A stretch of 64,000 bases of DNA from Cohnella cholangitidis (GCF_014107495.1 NZ_CP041969.1:3769501-3833500); one strand, 5' to 3'; positions 8,246 through 17,424 are shown, counted from the first letter of the stretch. The notes: a model not told the origin generated them from the sequence alone. Numbers and translations are program-made.

Positions 8246-9574
8246 ATGGTCGGTATTTTCGGCGGGTTAAGCAAGTTAAGGAAGCCAATCGTTATCTTTT
8301 TATTAATAACTATAGTTGCTGTCTCGTCGCTCGGAGGAAATGCGTCTGCCAATGGCGGTCCGGCGGACACCGTGCCCTACGTTACCGGGGGCGGCATTCA
8401 TTTTATTCAGAAGAAGAACGTTACGCTTAAGCGGGAGGATCTGTCGTTCGTCATCGTCGGAGACCGGGTTCGGATCAACGTTGCCTATACGCTGGCGAAT
8501 CGCGGTAAAGCGGACAAGGTGCGCTTTGCCTTTCCCGTGGATTATTACGAACAGGAGTATGGCTGCGCTCCGAATTGCGACTTCAAGGCGAGCGATTTCC
8601 GGATCGTGGACGGCAGCCAACCGCTCAAAGTGACGGACGAATTGATCAAGATGCCGGTCAACCGAATCATAGACGATACCTATATCGTTCAAAAGGCTAG
8701 CAGGGTATACCGAACGGCCATTTCCTTTGCCAAAAACGAAACGAAGATTATTAAAGTCGGTTATACCGTCAATGCAGGTTATGTGGATTGGATGAACCCT
8801 TATAGCTTGATCGATCGGGTAGGGGAACGGGAATTCAACTACGATCTTGCGCCCGCGGGGTACTGGGGGAACGGCAAGGTGGACAAGCTGAATATCACGT
8901 TCGATTATCGGGACATCGTCAAGAAAGGCGGTTCTCTTCGCAAACTCACGCTGCCGTATGGACAGGCTTCGCCGGAAGGGATTTTCAAAGTCGAGCTTAA
9001 ACAGGCCGACCTGAAATCTCTCGGGGATCTAAAGTTTAAGTACGAATACGAGGACTATCTAAAATCCAAGCAGATCGCCTCTTCCCGCATATCCCCGAAG
9101 CTCGTTTCGGGCATTAAAGCTTCATCCGAGCTAGGGAGCCGTTACGGAGCGAGTCGATTGCTCGACGGAAGCTTATCGACGACATGGGCCGAAGGCTCCA
9201 AGGGGCAGGGAATCGGAGAGACGGTTACGATCGAATTAAAGAAGAACACTTCTTTGGCGGAGCTAAGGGTCATGAACGGGTACATGAAAAGCAAGGAAAC
9301 CTACGGCAACAATGCCCGGGCGAAGGAGATACTCGTAGAGAGCTTAATCAGGTATTCCGCCAATGAGGATTACCAGTGGGTAAGCGACACGAAGTATTTG
9401 GAGGATAAGCCGTACGACGCCAAAGCGGTCGCGGACGGGAACCTGTATTCGTTGTCCGATCAATTGGCTTATTACGAGGGCGAAGTGAAGACGATCAAGT
9501 TAACGATACGGGATACTTATCCGGGTACGAAATACGAGGATACTTGTTTGTCGGAGTTATTATTGCTTTACTAA
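8246..9574 (+). CDS. secreted protein with DUF4424-like and discoidin-type domains
   Basis: Exported protein of unknown role, 442 residues. I chose the ATG at 8246, placed 8 bases after GGAGG, instead of the GTG at 8231. A signal peptide of about 33 residues ends near 'GGNASA'. The middle part (about 35-285) resembles DUF4424-type beta domains ('VPYVTGGGIHFIQKKNVTL', 'RIVDGSQPLKV'). The last 150 residues ('ASSELGSRYGASRLLDGS', 'TTWAEG', 'ELRVMNGY') look like the discoidin-type glycan-binding module seen in NADase-type cell-surface proteins. It is monocistronic, with a weak link to the gene that follows. Family assignment is by recognition of motifs only. Confidence 0.7.
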   Translation: MVGIFGGLSKLRKPIVIFLLITIVAVSSLGGNASANGGPADTVPYVTGGGIHFIQKKNVTLKREDLSFVIVGDRVRINVAYTLANRGKADKVRFAFPVDYYEQEYGCAPNCDFKASDFRIVDGSQPLKVTDELIKMPVNRIIDDTYIVQKASRVYRTAISFAKNETKIIKVGYTVNAGYVDWMNPYSLIDRVGEREFNYDLAPAGYWGNGKVDKLNITFDYRDIVKKGGSLRKLTLPYGQASPEGIFKVELKQADLKSLGDLKFKYEYEDYLKSKQIASSRISPKLVSGIKASSELGSRYGASRLLDGSLSTTWAEGSKGQGIGETVTIELKKNTSLAELRVMNGYMKSKETYGNNARAKEILVESLIRYSANEDYQWVSDTKYLEDKPYDAKAVADGNLYSLSDQLAYYEGEVKTIKLTIRDTYPGTKYEDTCLSELLLLY

Positions 9575-9620
9575 TAGAGGAGTTTAAGATTCATGTTCAG
9601 GTGCATTAGGGGATGAGCGC

Positions 9621-10423
9621 GTGCGGAAAAAAAGAATAGCGGCATTGGCAATAGGCTGCGTGTTTGTAGTTGCGGGGTGCGGGAATGGCGAGTCCGTGCC
9701 GGGGTCTTCGGCGAGAACGGAGCTGCTCGTGTCGGCTGCGGCCAGCTTGACGGACAGCCTGAAAGAAATTCAGGCGTTGTACGAGCAAAAGAACGATGAT
9801 ATTACGCTGCGTTATAATTTCGGTTCATCGGGTACTCTGCAACGGCAAATCGAGCAAGGCGCCCCCGCGGATCTCTTCCTATCGGCAGGCAAGAAGCAGA
9901 TGGCCGCTTTGGTGGATAAAAGCTTGGTCGAGAAGGAGAGGCATACCGGATTGCTGCGGAATGAGCTCGTCGTTATCGTACCGGCGGATAGCGATACCCG
10001 GGTAAGTGCCGTATCCGATCTAATAGAACCGGGGTTCGTGAAGCTGGCGATCGGGGAACCGACTACCGTTCCCGCCGGCGGCTACGCGAAAGAAGCGTTG
10101 GAGCATTACGGCTTATGGGACCAGTTGAAACCCCGTTCGTCTATGCGAAAGACGTGCGCCAAGTGTTAACATACGTGGAAACCGGCAATGCCGATGCCGG
10201 GTTCGCGTACAAAACCGACGCCTTGACCTCGAATAAGGTAAAGGTTGCTTCCGTCGTCGATCCCGGCAGCCATCAGGCGATCGAATATCCTATCGGAATC
10301 GTTCGAGGGAGCGCCCATATGGAGGAGGCCGAACGGTTCTACGATTTTTTGCAGACCGCCGAGGCATTGTCCGTTTTCGAGAAGTACGGATTTAGTCTTC
10401 CTAACGAAAGAGGTACGAAATAG
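9621..10423 (+). pseudogene. modA: molybdate-binding lipoprotein ModA, frameshifted
   Basis: Periplasmic-type binding protein of a molybdate/tungstate ABC importer. The start is GTG at 9621, with AGGGG upstream. A lipobox VAGC ends at Cys20. ModA motifs follow: 'VSAAASLTDSLKEI', 'YNFGSSGTLQRQIEQGAPAD' and 'PTTVPAGGYAKEAL'. After 'DQLKP' the frame is lost; the family sequence continues in another frame as 'FVYAKDVRQVLTYVETG'. One extra C in the four-C run at 10131-10134 restores about 267 residues. No modB or modC is adjacent, so it would have to use a permease encoded elsewhere. The stop directly abuts the next ATG. Confidence 0.85.
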
Positions 10424-11071
10424 ATGTCCAAACAAAAACATTACGTAGTATGGGTCGGCAGGAAACCCGGGGTTTACGCGAGTTGGGCGGATTGCCAGGA
10501 ACAGATCAACAAGTTCGACGAAGCGAAGTTTAAGTCGTACGAGTCGAAAGCCGCAGCCGAGCTGGCTTACAAGGAAGGCTGGAAGAAGCACTGGGGAAGC
10601 GGGAAGACGGCTAGCTCCGGGGGGAGCTTCAAGCCGAAGGCGACGGGCATCGAGACGTCGGAGGAAATCGACTATAACAGCATCTCCGTCGACGTAGGGA
10701 CTAGCGGAAATCCGGGACCGGTCGAATATAAAGGCGTGGATACGCGGACTGGCGAAGTTATTTTCTCCGTGGGACCGATCAAGAAGGGGACGAATAACCT
10801 AGGGGAATTTCTGGCGATCGTTCACGGACTGGCTTATTTGCAGAAAATAGGAAGCGACAAAACGATCTACAGCGACTCGGTTAACGCCCTGAAGTGGGTG
10901 AAGCAGAAGGAAGTATCATCCACCCTCGTCAGAGACGAATCGACCGCGGAAATCTGGGATTTGGTCGACCGCGCGGTTCGCTGGCTGAAGACGAATAAGT
11001 ATTCGAACAAGGTGCTCAAATGGCAAACGAAGCAATGGGGCGAGATTAAAGCGGATTACGGGCGGAAGTAG
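10424..11071 (+). CDS. ribonuclease H with N-terminal viroplasmin domain
   Basis: Cleaves the RNA strand of RNA-DNA hybrids. The 215-residue protein starts with a viroplasmin/RNase H1 N-terminal domain (about residues 4-50: 'YVVWVGRKPGVYASWADC', 'QINKFDEAKFKSY'), which binds hybrid or double-stranded nucleic acid. After a linker comes an RNase H catalytic domain (about 80-215). The four acidic catalytic residues are visible as Asp in 'ISVDVGTSG', Glu in 'NLGEFLAI', Asp in 'IYSDS' and Asp in 'IKADYGRK'. It begins one base after the modA stop, probably by chance and not through shared function. Confidence 0.92.
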   Translation: MSKQKHYVVWVGRKPGVYASWADCQEQINKFDEAKFKSYESKAAAELAYKEGWKKHWGSGKTASSGGSFKPKATGIETSEEIDYNSISVDVGTSGNPGPVEYKGVDTRTGEVIFSVGPIKKGTNNLGEFLAIVHGLAYLQKIGSDKTIYSDSVNALKWVKQKEVSSTLVRDESTAEIWDLVDRAVRWLKTNKYSNKVLKWQTKQWGEIKADYGRK

Positions 11072-11086
11072 GGGAGTTTGCGTTGA

Positions 11087-11326
11087 GTGGTATATTTTCC
11101 CTATTGGATAGGGTATAGTTGCGGAATCGTGTCGAATAAGCGCATAAAGGCTACTACGATGGGGGACGTGACCGTAAGGTATTTCAAGCCGAGCGCGACC
11201 GACTTCGCATTCACGTTTAATCTCGCCGTCGAAGGTTACACGGACGAAAGCACGCCAAGCTTCACGGTCGTTTTCCGCAGCACGGGAGAACAATTCGTAA
11301 TTAAGGAAATTTACCATAGTTATTAG
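11087..11326 (+). CDS. small hypothetical protein
   Basis: A 79-residue frame starting with GTG about 10 bases after GGGGAG; an internal GTG at 11129 is an alternative start. The C-terminal 50 residues ('DVTVRYFKPSATDFAF', 'STPSFTVVFRSTGEQFVI') look like a compact beta-rich domain and codon use matches the neighbours, but I do not recognise the family. It follows the RNase H gene by 15 bases and is closed by a terminator. Confidence 0.5.
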   Translation: MVYFPYWIGYSCGIVSNKRIKATTMGDVTVRYFKPSATDFAFTFNLAVEGYTDESTPSFTVVFRSTGEQFVIKEIYHSY

Positions 11327-11331
11327 AGTCA

Positions 11332-11367
11332 AGAGGAGAGCGCCGTTCATGCGCTCTTCTTTTTTTA
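11332..11367 (+). terminator. intrinsic terminator
   Basis: GAGAGCGC (11336-11343) pairs with GCGCTCTT (11351-11358), followed by a run of seven T residues. Confidence 0.85.
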
Positions 11368-11770
11368 TGGATTGAGCCATGATTCCCGCCATCTGCTCCT
11401 TAGACGATAGCGTTATGCGAGAGTCTTATTTTCACCGAATCACAGCTTGCTGGTCTAATAAGACGATGCGACAACGCTATCGATCCAACTCTCCGCCCCA
11501 AACAGGCCACAACCCACAATCAGGGTTATGGCATAACTCTATTTCAACGATAGACCCCCTCGCTCGCGCAATAAGGTGATCCTATAACGTTAAATGCGGG
11601 ATCTATCAAATCTCCACGAACGCTTCTGCCGAAGCTCCGTTTCTTTTTAACAAACTCTATCATCCGGCTTAATCCCACGGAAATAGAACGGTTCTATAGT
11701 GGTGAAGGGTAGAATACAACAAGACTAAAGAGACACCCCACAAAAAACCACATGGGAGGAAAAGGGAATC
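11368..11770. other. intergenic region without a gene
   Basis: About 400 bases with no convincing reading frame. The first 250 bases show nothing recognisable. The last part holds a candidate promoter (TTAACA at 11647, 17-base spacing, TAATCC at 11670) and an inverted repeat described separately, both upstream of the ABC importer operon. Confidence 0.6.
11683..11697. promoter_or_regulatory. candidate operator, perfect 15-bp inverted repeat
   Basis: ATAGAAC and GTTCTAT flank one base. The site sits just downstream of the candidate -10 box (11670-11675) and 73 bases before the first gene of the importer operon. Position and symmetry suit a repressor site. The DeoR-family protein encoded in the same operon is the natural candidate, by inference only. 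Confidence 0.5.
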
Positions 11771-12874
11771 ATGAAAAATCGGTTGAAGAAAGAGCTTGCC
11801 TTCGGGCTGATCCTTACCTTACTTGTCGTGCTGCTAGCTGCTTGCGGAGGCGGAAACAATAATAACGCGAATAGCTCGGGAGCCGAGGAATTATCCTTGA
11901 CCGAGATCGAAGCGAAGGCGAAGGAAGAAGGATCCGTCGTCAGCGTCGGCATGCCGGATTCATGGGCGAACTGGAAAGGGACTTGGGAAGATATTCAGTC
12001 CAAGTACGGGCTGTCCCACACCGACACCGATATGTCGAGCGCGGAGGAGATTGCCAAGTTCGAGGCGGAGAAGGATAAGCCGACGGCGGATATCGGCGAT
12101 GTCGGGATCGCGTTCGGCTCGGTAGCCATTGCCAAAGGCGTCACTCAACCGTACAAAACTTCTTACTGGGACGAAATTCCCGATTGGGCGAAAGACAAAG
12201 ACGGACATTGGCTGATCGGCTATCAAGGGACGATCGCTTTCCTAACGAATAAGAAACTCGTGGCCAACCCGCCGCAAAGCTGGGAAGACCTGAAGAACGG
12301 CAACTACAAAATCGTGACGGGAGACGTAACGAAAGCGGCTCAGGCGCAAATGGCCGTGCTTGCCGCCTCGATCGCGTTCGGCGGAGACGAGTCGAACATC
12401 GAGCCGGGCCTTGCGTTCTTCGAGGATCTGGCGAAGAACGGCCGGATCGCCAACGTTGAAGCCTCGCTCGCCAATATCGAGAAGGGCGAAGTGGAAGTCA
12501 CTTTGCTGTGGGACTTCAATGCCCTTAACTATAGCGACCAACTCGGCAAGGATCAGTATGCGGTAACGATTCCGAAAGAGGGCAGCGTCGTCAGCGGATA
12601 CGCCACTATCATTAACAAATACGCTCCGCACCCTAACGCGGCTAAGCTGACGCGGGAATACATTCTTAGCGACGCGGGGCAGATCAATCTCGCCAAAGGT
12701 TACGCGAGACCGATCCGGGACAGCGTGAAGCTTCCGGACGACGTGGCGGCGAAGCTGCTGCCGAAGGAAGATTACGCGAACGCGAAGCCGGTCGGCGATT
12801 ACAAGGTATGGGAAGAAACGGCGAAGAGCATTCCGGAGCAATGGCAGGAGCGCGTTCTCGTTCATATCAACTAG
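11771..12874 (+). CDS. ABC transporter substrate-binding lipoprotein (iron/polyamine-type family)
   Basis: Solute receptor of an ABC importer, 367 residues. The lipoprotein signal ends at LLAAC (Cys25), then an Asn-rich linker. The mature part has the fold of the AfuA/PotD group of binding proteins: 'EEGSVVSVGMPDSWANWKG', 'YQGTIAFLTNKKLVANPP', 'SWEDLKNG', 'DFNALNY' and 'GYATIINKYAPHPNAAKL'. It heads an operon with two CysTW-type permeases, an ATPase, a DeoR regulator and two phosphoesterases. This context argues for a phosphorylated organic ligand instead of iron or a polyamine, but the ligand cannot be read directly. Confidence 0.88.
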   Translation: MKNRLKKELAFGLILTLLVVLLAACGGGNNNNANSSGAEELSLTEIEAKAKEEGSVVSVGMPDSWANWKGTWEDIQSKYGLSHTDTDMSSAEEIAKFEAEKDKPTADIGDVGIAFGSVAIAKGVTQPYKTSYWDEIPDWAKDKDGHWLIGYQGTIAFLTNKKLVANPPQSWEDLKNGNYKIVTGDVTKAAQAQMAVLAASIAFGGDESNIEPGLAFFEDLAKNGRIANVEASLANIEKGEVEVTLLWDFNALNYSDQLGKDQYAVTIPKEGSVVSGYATIINKYAPHPNAAKLTREYILSDAGQINLAKGYARPIRDSVKLPDDVAAKLLPKEDYANAKPVGDYKVWEETAKSIPEQWQERVLVHIN

Positions 12875-12913
12875 CCGATCAACGCAAGACGACGCAACAA
12901 TAGCAGCTATGGA

Positions 12914-12940
12914 GCGCCTTCGTCCGCGTGGCGAGGGCGC
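12914..12940 (+). other. intercistronic stem-loop after the binding-protein gene
   Basis: GCGCCTTCG (12914-12922) pairs with CGAGGGCGC (12932-12940) with one mismatch. It separates the binding-protein gene from the first permease gene and has no T run, so it fits mRNA stabilisation or differential expression better than full termination. Confidence 0.5.
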
Positions 12941-12973
12941 CCGTTTGTATACCGCCATAGGAGAGTGGACGGC

Positions 12974-13903
12974 ATGAAGGCTAGAAACCGTTGGATGCTG
13001 CTCGGATTGGTTCCCTTTGCGCTTATGGTGCTGGCATTCCAATTCGCGCCGCTCCTGTCTATGCTCGCGGGGAGCGTCAGCAAGTCGGGCGCCGCCGGGT
13101 TTACGTTCGGCCATTACGATAAAATCTTTCACAGCGCTTATTACCTTCAAGCGATCAAGAACAGTTTGCTTATCTCTGTGTATTCCAGCTTGATCGGAAT
13201 TGTCGCGGGTCTTCTATGCGCGTATTCGATTACCCGGTTTACGCCTAAGATCAGGGACAGATTGCTCATGCTTTCCAACATGACCTCCAATTTCGCCGGC
13301 GTTCCGCTCGCTTTCGCTTATATTATTTTGCTGGGCAACAACGGGGTGTTTACGCTTCTGTTCAAGCAGTGGGGCTGGGATGTTTTCGCCGGTTTCGACT
13401 TGTACAGCTGGACGGGGCTAGTGCTCGTGTACGTGTATTTTCAAGTGCCGCTCGCTTTGCTGCTGTTGTATCCTTCCTTCTACGGCATCCGGGATCAATG
13501 GAGGGAAGCGGCTTCCATGTTGGGCGCAAGCAGATGGCAGTTCTGGAGAACCGTCGGCTTGCCTATGCTGACTCCGGCAATCTTCGGAACGATCGGCATT
13601 CTATTCGCGAATGCGATGGGAGCCTATGCAACGGCTTACGCTCTCGTCGGGGGCAATTACAATTTGCTGGCGATACGGATTGGCTCCTTGGTGGCGGGAG
13701 ATGTCGTGAACCAACCCGAGCTTGGCAGCGCGCTAGCCGTGCTGCTCGCGTTATCGACGTTGTTGGCGGTTTTCCTGAATCATAGAATGTCTAAGCAGTC
13801 TCAAAGATTCACCGCTTCGTATGCGTCGAATCCGAACCTCAAGCGATTCCGGTCCCGCGGACAGCGGCAAGGGGATGCCGCTAAAGGGGGCGTGGCTCCA
13901 TGA
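12974..13903 (+). CDS. ABC transporter permease (first membrane subunit)
   Basis: Membrane subunit of the importer, 309 residues with six predicted segments. I chose the ATG at 12974, 9 bases after AGGAGAG, over the GTG at 12965. The conserved cytoplasmic EAA loop is visible as 'EAASMLGASRWQFWRTVGLP', which docks to the ATPase. The arrangement resembles PotB/PhnU-type permeases. The last four bases overlap the second permease start (ATGA), so the two are translationally coupled. Confidence 0.9.
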   Translation: MKARNRWMLLGLVPFALMVLAFQFAPLLSMLAGSVSKSGAAGFTFGHYDKIFHSAYYLQAIKNSLLISVYSSLIGIVAGLLCAYSITRFTPKIRDRLLMLSNMTSNFAGVPLAFAYIILLGNNGVFTLLFKQWGWDVFAGFDLYSWTGLVLVYVYFQVPLALLLLYPSFYGIRDQWREAASMLGASRWQFWRTVGLPMLTPAIFGTIGILFANAMGAYATAYALVGGNYNLLAIRIGSLVAGDVVNQPELGSALAVLLALSTLLAVFLNHRMSKQSQRFTASYASNPNLKRFRSRGQRQGDAAKGGVAP

Positions 13904-14703
13904 TCAAATCCAGGTCGAACTGGACTCACCGTTCGCTAATGCTGCTTCTCATGATTTACTTGCTGCTGCCGCTGCTCGCGACTTTTTTGTACGGGTTCGC
14001 CAAGGAGTGGCAGACGACGGTTCTCCCCGAGAGCTGGACGCTGGAATGGGTGCGGGAGATGTTCAAGGACGTCCGGTTTCTCGAGGCGTTATGGACTTCC
14101 CTCTATCTCTGTCTTATCAGCGTCGCGCTGAGCCTTGCGGTGATGCTGCCCGCCGTGTTCGTCATAACGGTGTACTTGCCGAAGTGGGAGTCGTTCATGA
14201 AAGGGTTGGTCGTGCTGCCGTATGCCGTTCCCGGCGTAGTGGCCGCGGTCGGTCTCATTCGCACTTATTCCAACGGACCGATCAATATTGCCGGTACCGC
14301 TTATCTATTAATCGGGGCTTACTTTGTCGTCGTGCTTCCTTATATGTACCAAGGAATCCGCAACAGCTTGCTTACCGTCTCGGCGGTTGAACTGCTGAAT
14401 GCCGCGGAGCTGCTCGGGGCGTCTCGCATGAGGGCTTTCCTGACGGTGATTTTACCGAATATTTGGCCGGGGGTTATCATCTCGACGTTGCTAAGCTTCT
14501 CCGTACTGTTCGGGGAGTTCGTGCTGACGAACATGCTGGTCGGCGGACATATTCAGACGATTCAGGTGTATTTGTATCAGCGCGTCGGGGAGAGCGGGCA
14601 TCTGGCCAGCGCGATCGCGATTTCCTATTTCCTATTCATACTAATCATGTCTACGATACTGATGAAGTTAGGCAAGAAGATCAACGGGGAGGTAGAGAGA
14701 TGA
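13900..14703 (+). CDS. ABC transporter permease (second membrane subunit)
   Basis: Second membrane subunit, 267 residues, six hydrophobic segments. The EAA loop reads 'NAAELLGASRMRAFLTVILP'. It overlaps the gene on each side by four bases (ATGA), which points to a tightly coupled operon and fixed stoichiometry of the heterodimeric membrane channel with the preceding permease. Confidence 0.9.
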   Translation: MIKSRSNWTHRSLMLLLMIYLLLPLLATFLYGFAKEWQTTVLPESWTLEWVREMFKDVRFLEALWTSLYLCLISVALSLAVMLPAVFVITVYLPKWESFMKGLVVLPYAVPGVVAAVGLIRTYSNGPINIAGTAYLLIGAYFVVVLPYMYQGIRNSLLTVSAVELLNAAELLGASRMRAFLTVILPNIWPGVIISTLLSFSVLFGEFVLTNMLVGGHIQTIQVYLYQRVGESGHLASAIAISYFLFILIMSTILMKLGKKINGEVER

Positions 14704-15749
14704 ATGCGTCTTACTTGGAACTTCACGGCATACGGAAGACGTTCGGAGCTTCTACCGTGTTGAACGATGTCGATCTAACGATACAAGAAGGAGAGCTCGT
14801 CACGTTGTTAGGTCCTTCGGGTTGCGGGAAAAGCACTTTGCTCAGATGTATCGCCGGTCTGACCGAGCCGGACGGCGGGAGGATCGTGCTCGGGCAGAAG
14901 GATATTGCCAATCTGCCTCCGCGCAGCCGCGAGGTGGGGATGGTTTTTCAATCGTATGCGTTATTTCCGAATTTGTCCGTCTTCGAGAATATGGAATACG
15001 GGTTGAAAATGCGAGGGGTCGCCAAAAAGGATCGGGCAAGAAGGTGCGAGGAGCTGCTTGCGCTCGTCGATCTGGAAGACAAGCGGGATGCGTATCCGCA
15101 GCATTTGTCCGGCGGCCAGCAGCAACGGGTCGCGCTCGCAAGATCGTTAGCAGTGCAGCCGAAGGTGCTGCTGCTCGACGAGCCGCTTAGCGCGCTTGAC
15201 GCGAAGATCCGCAAAAACTTAAGAATGGAAATCCGCGCAATCCAACAACGGTTAAAGATGACGACGATTTTCGTTACCCATGACCAGGAAGAGGCGCTCA
15301 CGTTATCCGATCGGATTTGCATCATGAACGAGGGGCGCATCGTGCAGGACGGTACGCCGGAGGCTCTGTACTCGACTCCCCGCACCGAATTCGTTGCCAG
15401 GTTCATGGGCAGCTATAACGTGCTGACCGGGGCGGAAGCGGCGAGGTTGTTCGGCCAAGGAGTCGGCTCCTCGGAGAGCTACGCGCTGCGCCCCGAATCG
15501 GTGAAGCTGCTGCCGCTTCACGCGGAGGCTAACGAAGGCGTGCAAGCCGACAAACGCATCGTGCAGGGGACGATCGAATCGGTGAGCGTTCTAGGCAATA
15601 TTATTCGGTATTTCGTCCAATCGGAAGGGGTACGGTTAACGATCGATATTCTGAACGACGGACGATCCAAGCGCTCGGAAGACGGAGGTACGGTCCGGTT
15701 AGCGCTCGATCCTTCCCAGTTGCTGCAATTGGAGAAGGAAGGAGCTTAA
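14700..15749 (+). CDS. ABC transporter ATP-binding protein (MalK/PotA type)
   Basis: ATPase that powers the importer, 349 residues. The start is the ATG at 14700 overlapping the permease stop; the frame is open further upstream only by chance. Walker A 'GPSGCGKST', Q-loop 'VFQSYALFPNL', signature 'LSGGQQQR', Walker B 'LLLDEPLSALD' and the H-loop 'TIFVTHDQEEALTL' are all intact. The last 110 residues form a TOBE-type regulatory domain ('YALRPESVKLL', 'GTIESVSVLGNIIRYFV') common to this subfamily. Confidence 0.93.
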   Translation: MNASYLELHGIRKTFGASTVLNDVDLTIQEGELVTLLGPSGCGKSTLLRCIAGLTEPDGGRIVLGQKDIANLPPRSREVGMVFQSYALFPNLSVFENMEYGLKMRGVAKKDRARRCEELLALVDLEDKRDAYPQHLSGGQQQRVALARSLAVQPKVLLLDEPLSALDAKIRKNLRMEIRAIQQRLKMTTIFVTHDQEEALTLSDRICIMNEGRIVQDGTPEALYSTPRTEFVARFMGSYNVLTGAEAARLFGQGVGSSESYALRPESVKLLPLHAEANEGVQADKRIVQGTIESVSVLGNIIRYFVQSEGVRLTIDILNDGRSKRSEDGGTVRLALDPSQLLQLEKEGA

Positions 15750-15751
15750 GG

Positions 15752-16546
15752 ATGTCGGTATCGTCGGAGCAACGCAAACGGATTATTCTCGAGCAACTGA
15801 AGCTCGAGGGACAAGTAAAAGTAAGCGATTTGTCGTTACTGTGCGACGTCTCGGAGGAGACGATCCGGCGGGATCTTGTCTTTCTGGAGAAGGAGGGACA
15901 GGTGAAACGCGTGTACGGCGGGGCGGTAGCGGCGAAACAGGCGAACTACGAGCCGCCGTATCTGCTTCGCCAGCAAGTAAAAGCCGATGAAAAAGCGCAA
16001 ATCGGCACGAAAGCGGCCGAGCTCATCTCGTCGGGCGACACGGTCGTTATCGATGTCGGAACGACGACATTGGAACTGGCGAAGGCGATCTCGGATAAGG
16101 AGCGCCTCACCGTACTGACGAACTCCATCGCCGTTGCCTACCATCTTATGGAGTCCTTAATAGAAGGGCGCTTCTCGGGCAAAATCATCGTCATCGGCGG
16201 ACAGCTCAATCCGGAACAGCAGTCTTTGTCGGGGGCGCTTGGAGAACGGGTTATGGAGCAATTTCGCGTAGATAAGGCATTCATCTCGGTCGGCGGAATA
16301 TCCATGCAACGCGGAACAAGCGATTACGACGTGGATGAAACGATGCTCTCCCGAAGAATGGTTGCGGCTGCGGAGCAGACGATCGTGCTTGCGGACGATT
16401 CGAAGTTCGATAAGGAAGCGTTCGTCGAGCTCGCGCCGATTCGAGAGATCGATACGATCGTAAGTAACGTCCCGCCCCCCAAGGAATGGTTGCCCGCTCT
16501 CAAATCGCACCGCATTCAGTGGATAGAAGCAAAGGGAAAGGCGTGA
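15752..16546 (+). CDS. DeoR family transcriptional regulator
   Basis: Repressor of 264 residues that starts two bases after the ATPase stop. The N-terminal winged helix-turn-helix is clear (about residues 6-60: 'RIILEQLKLEGQVKVSDLS', 'VSEETIRRDLVFLEKEG'), followed by the DeoR sugar-phosphate sensor domain ('SSGDTVVIDVGTTTLELAKA', 'VLTNSIAVAYHL', 'DKAFISVGGIS', 'VLADDSKFDK'). Family members usually respond to phosphorylated sugars, consistent with a pathway for a phosphorylated compound. It probably represses its own operon. Confidence 0.93.
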   Translation: MSVSSEQRKRIILEQLKLEGQVKVSDLSLLCDVSEETIRRDLVFLEKEGQVKRVYGGAVAAKQANYEPPYLLRQQVKADEKAQIGTKAAELISSGDTVVIDVGTTTLELAKAISDKERLTVLTNSIAVAYHLMESLIEGRFSGKIIVIGGQLNPEQQSLSGALGERVMEQFRVDKAFISVGGISMQRGTSDYDVDETMLSRRMVAAAEQTIVLADDSKFDKEAFVELAPIREIDTIVSNVPPPKEWLPALKSHRIQWIEAKGKA

Positions 16547-17424
16547 TGAAGATGACACAACCGCAGTCGCCTAAATTGGTCGTGGTCGTATTGGACGGAC
16601 TTCGTTACGATACGGCGCGCAGATGTCTAGGTTTCATGGAGCACCTGGTCGAGCAAGGCGAAGCGGCCTGTTATCGGGTGAAGTCGGAGTTGCCCAGTCT
16701 GTCCAGGCCTTTATACGAAGTATTGCTAACCGGCACTCCGGCGCATGTCAACGGAATTACCGCCAATCATATCGTTCGCCTAAGCCGGGAACGAAGCGTG
16801 TTTCACCTTGCGAAGGAAGCGGGCTTGAGGACGGCCGCCGCCGCGTATCACTGGGTGAGCGAGCTCTATAATCAGGCTCCGTTTAACCCGGTGCGGGATC
16901 GTCATCAGCATGACGAGAGCAAGCCGATTCAGCATGGCGCCTTCTATTTCGAAGATCATTACCCGGATAGCCATCTGTTCGCGGATGCGGAATATTTGCG
17001 AACGGCGTTCGATCCGCACTTTCTATACATTCATTCCATGAATATCGACGATGCCGGCCATAAGTTCGGAGGAGAGAGCAAGGGCTATGACGGTTCGGCG
17101 AGAATGGCGGATGGGATGCTCGCTACGCTCGTGCCTATCTGGTTGTCGGAAGGCTATCGCGTTATCGTGACTTCGGACCACGGGATGGACTCGAATGGCC
17201 AGCATGGCGGAACGGCAAGCGAGGAGCGGCTTGTACCGCTCTATATCGTCGGAGATCGGATATTGTCCCACATGGAAGGGAAGACTCTGTCGCAACTAGG
17301 CATGGCGACGCTCATGTGCCACTGCTTGGGACTGGAGCCGTCGCCGGCTATGAGCGTTAAGGACATCCCTTCGTTCATGTCCGCGAAGGTCACTTGGCGA
17401 GGGGAGATCGATGATGAAGGTTGA
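16546..17424 (+). CDS. alkaline phosphatase superfamily / type I phosphodiesterase-nucleotide pyrophosphatase
   Basis: Metal-dependent phosphodiesterase or phosphatase, 292 residues, apparently cytoplasmic since no signal peptide is seen. The ATG at 16546 overlaps the DeoR stop (TGATG). Metal-binding features match the superfamily: first Asp in 'VVVVLDGLRYDTAR', the nucleophile region 'ELPSLSRPLYEVLLTGTPAHVNG', 'HSMNIDDAGHKFGG' with Asp and His ligands, 'VTSDHGMDSNGQHGG' with Asp-His and the final His. It probably opens a phosphodiester or removes phosphate from the imported compound before the PHP enzyme acts (inference). Confidence 0.88.
   Translation: MKMTQPQSPKLVVVVLDGLRYDTARRCLGFMEHLVEQGEAACYRVKSELPSLSRPLYEVLLTGTPAHVNGITANHIVRLSRERSVFHLAKEAGLRTAAAAYHWVSELYNQAPFNPVRDRHQHDESKPIQHGAFYFEDHYPDSHLFADAEYLRTAFDPHFLYIHSMNIDDAGHKFGGESKGYDGSARMADGMLATLVPIWLSEGYRVIVTSDHGMDSNGQHGGTASEERLVPLYIVGDRILSHMEGKTLSQLGMATLMCHCLGLEPSPAMSVKDIPSFMSAKVTWRGEIDDEG

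Noticed and set aside
11379..11579. 66-residue frame in the 11.4 kb intergenic region
   Set aside because: Composition unlike the neighbours, no ribosome-binding site and no recognisable motif.
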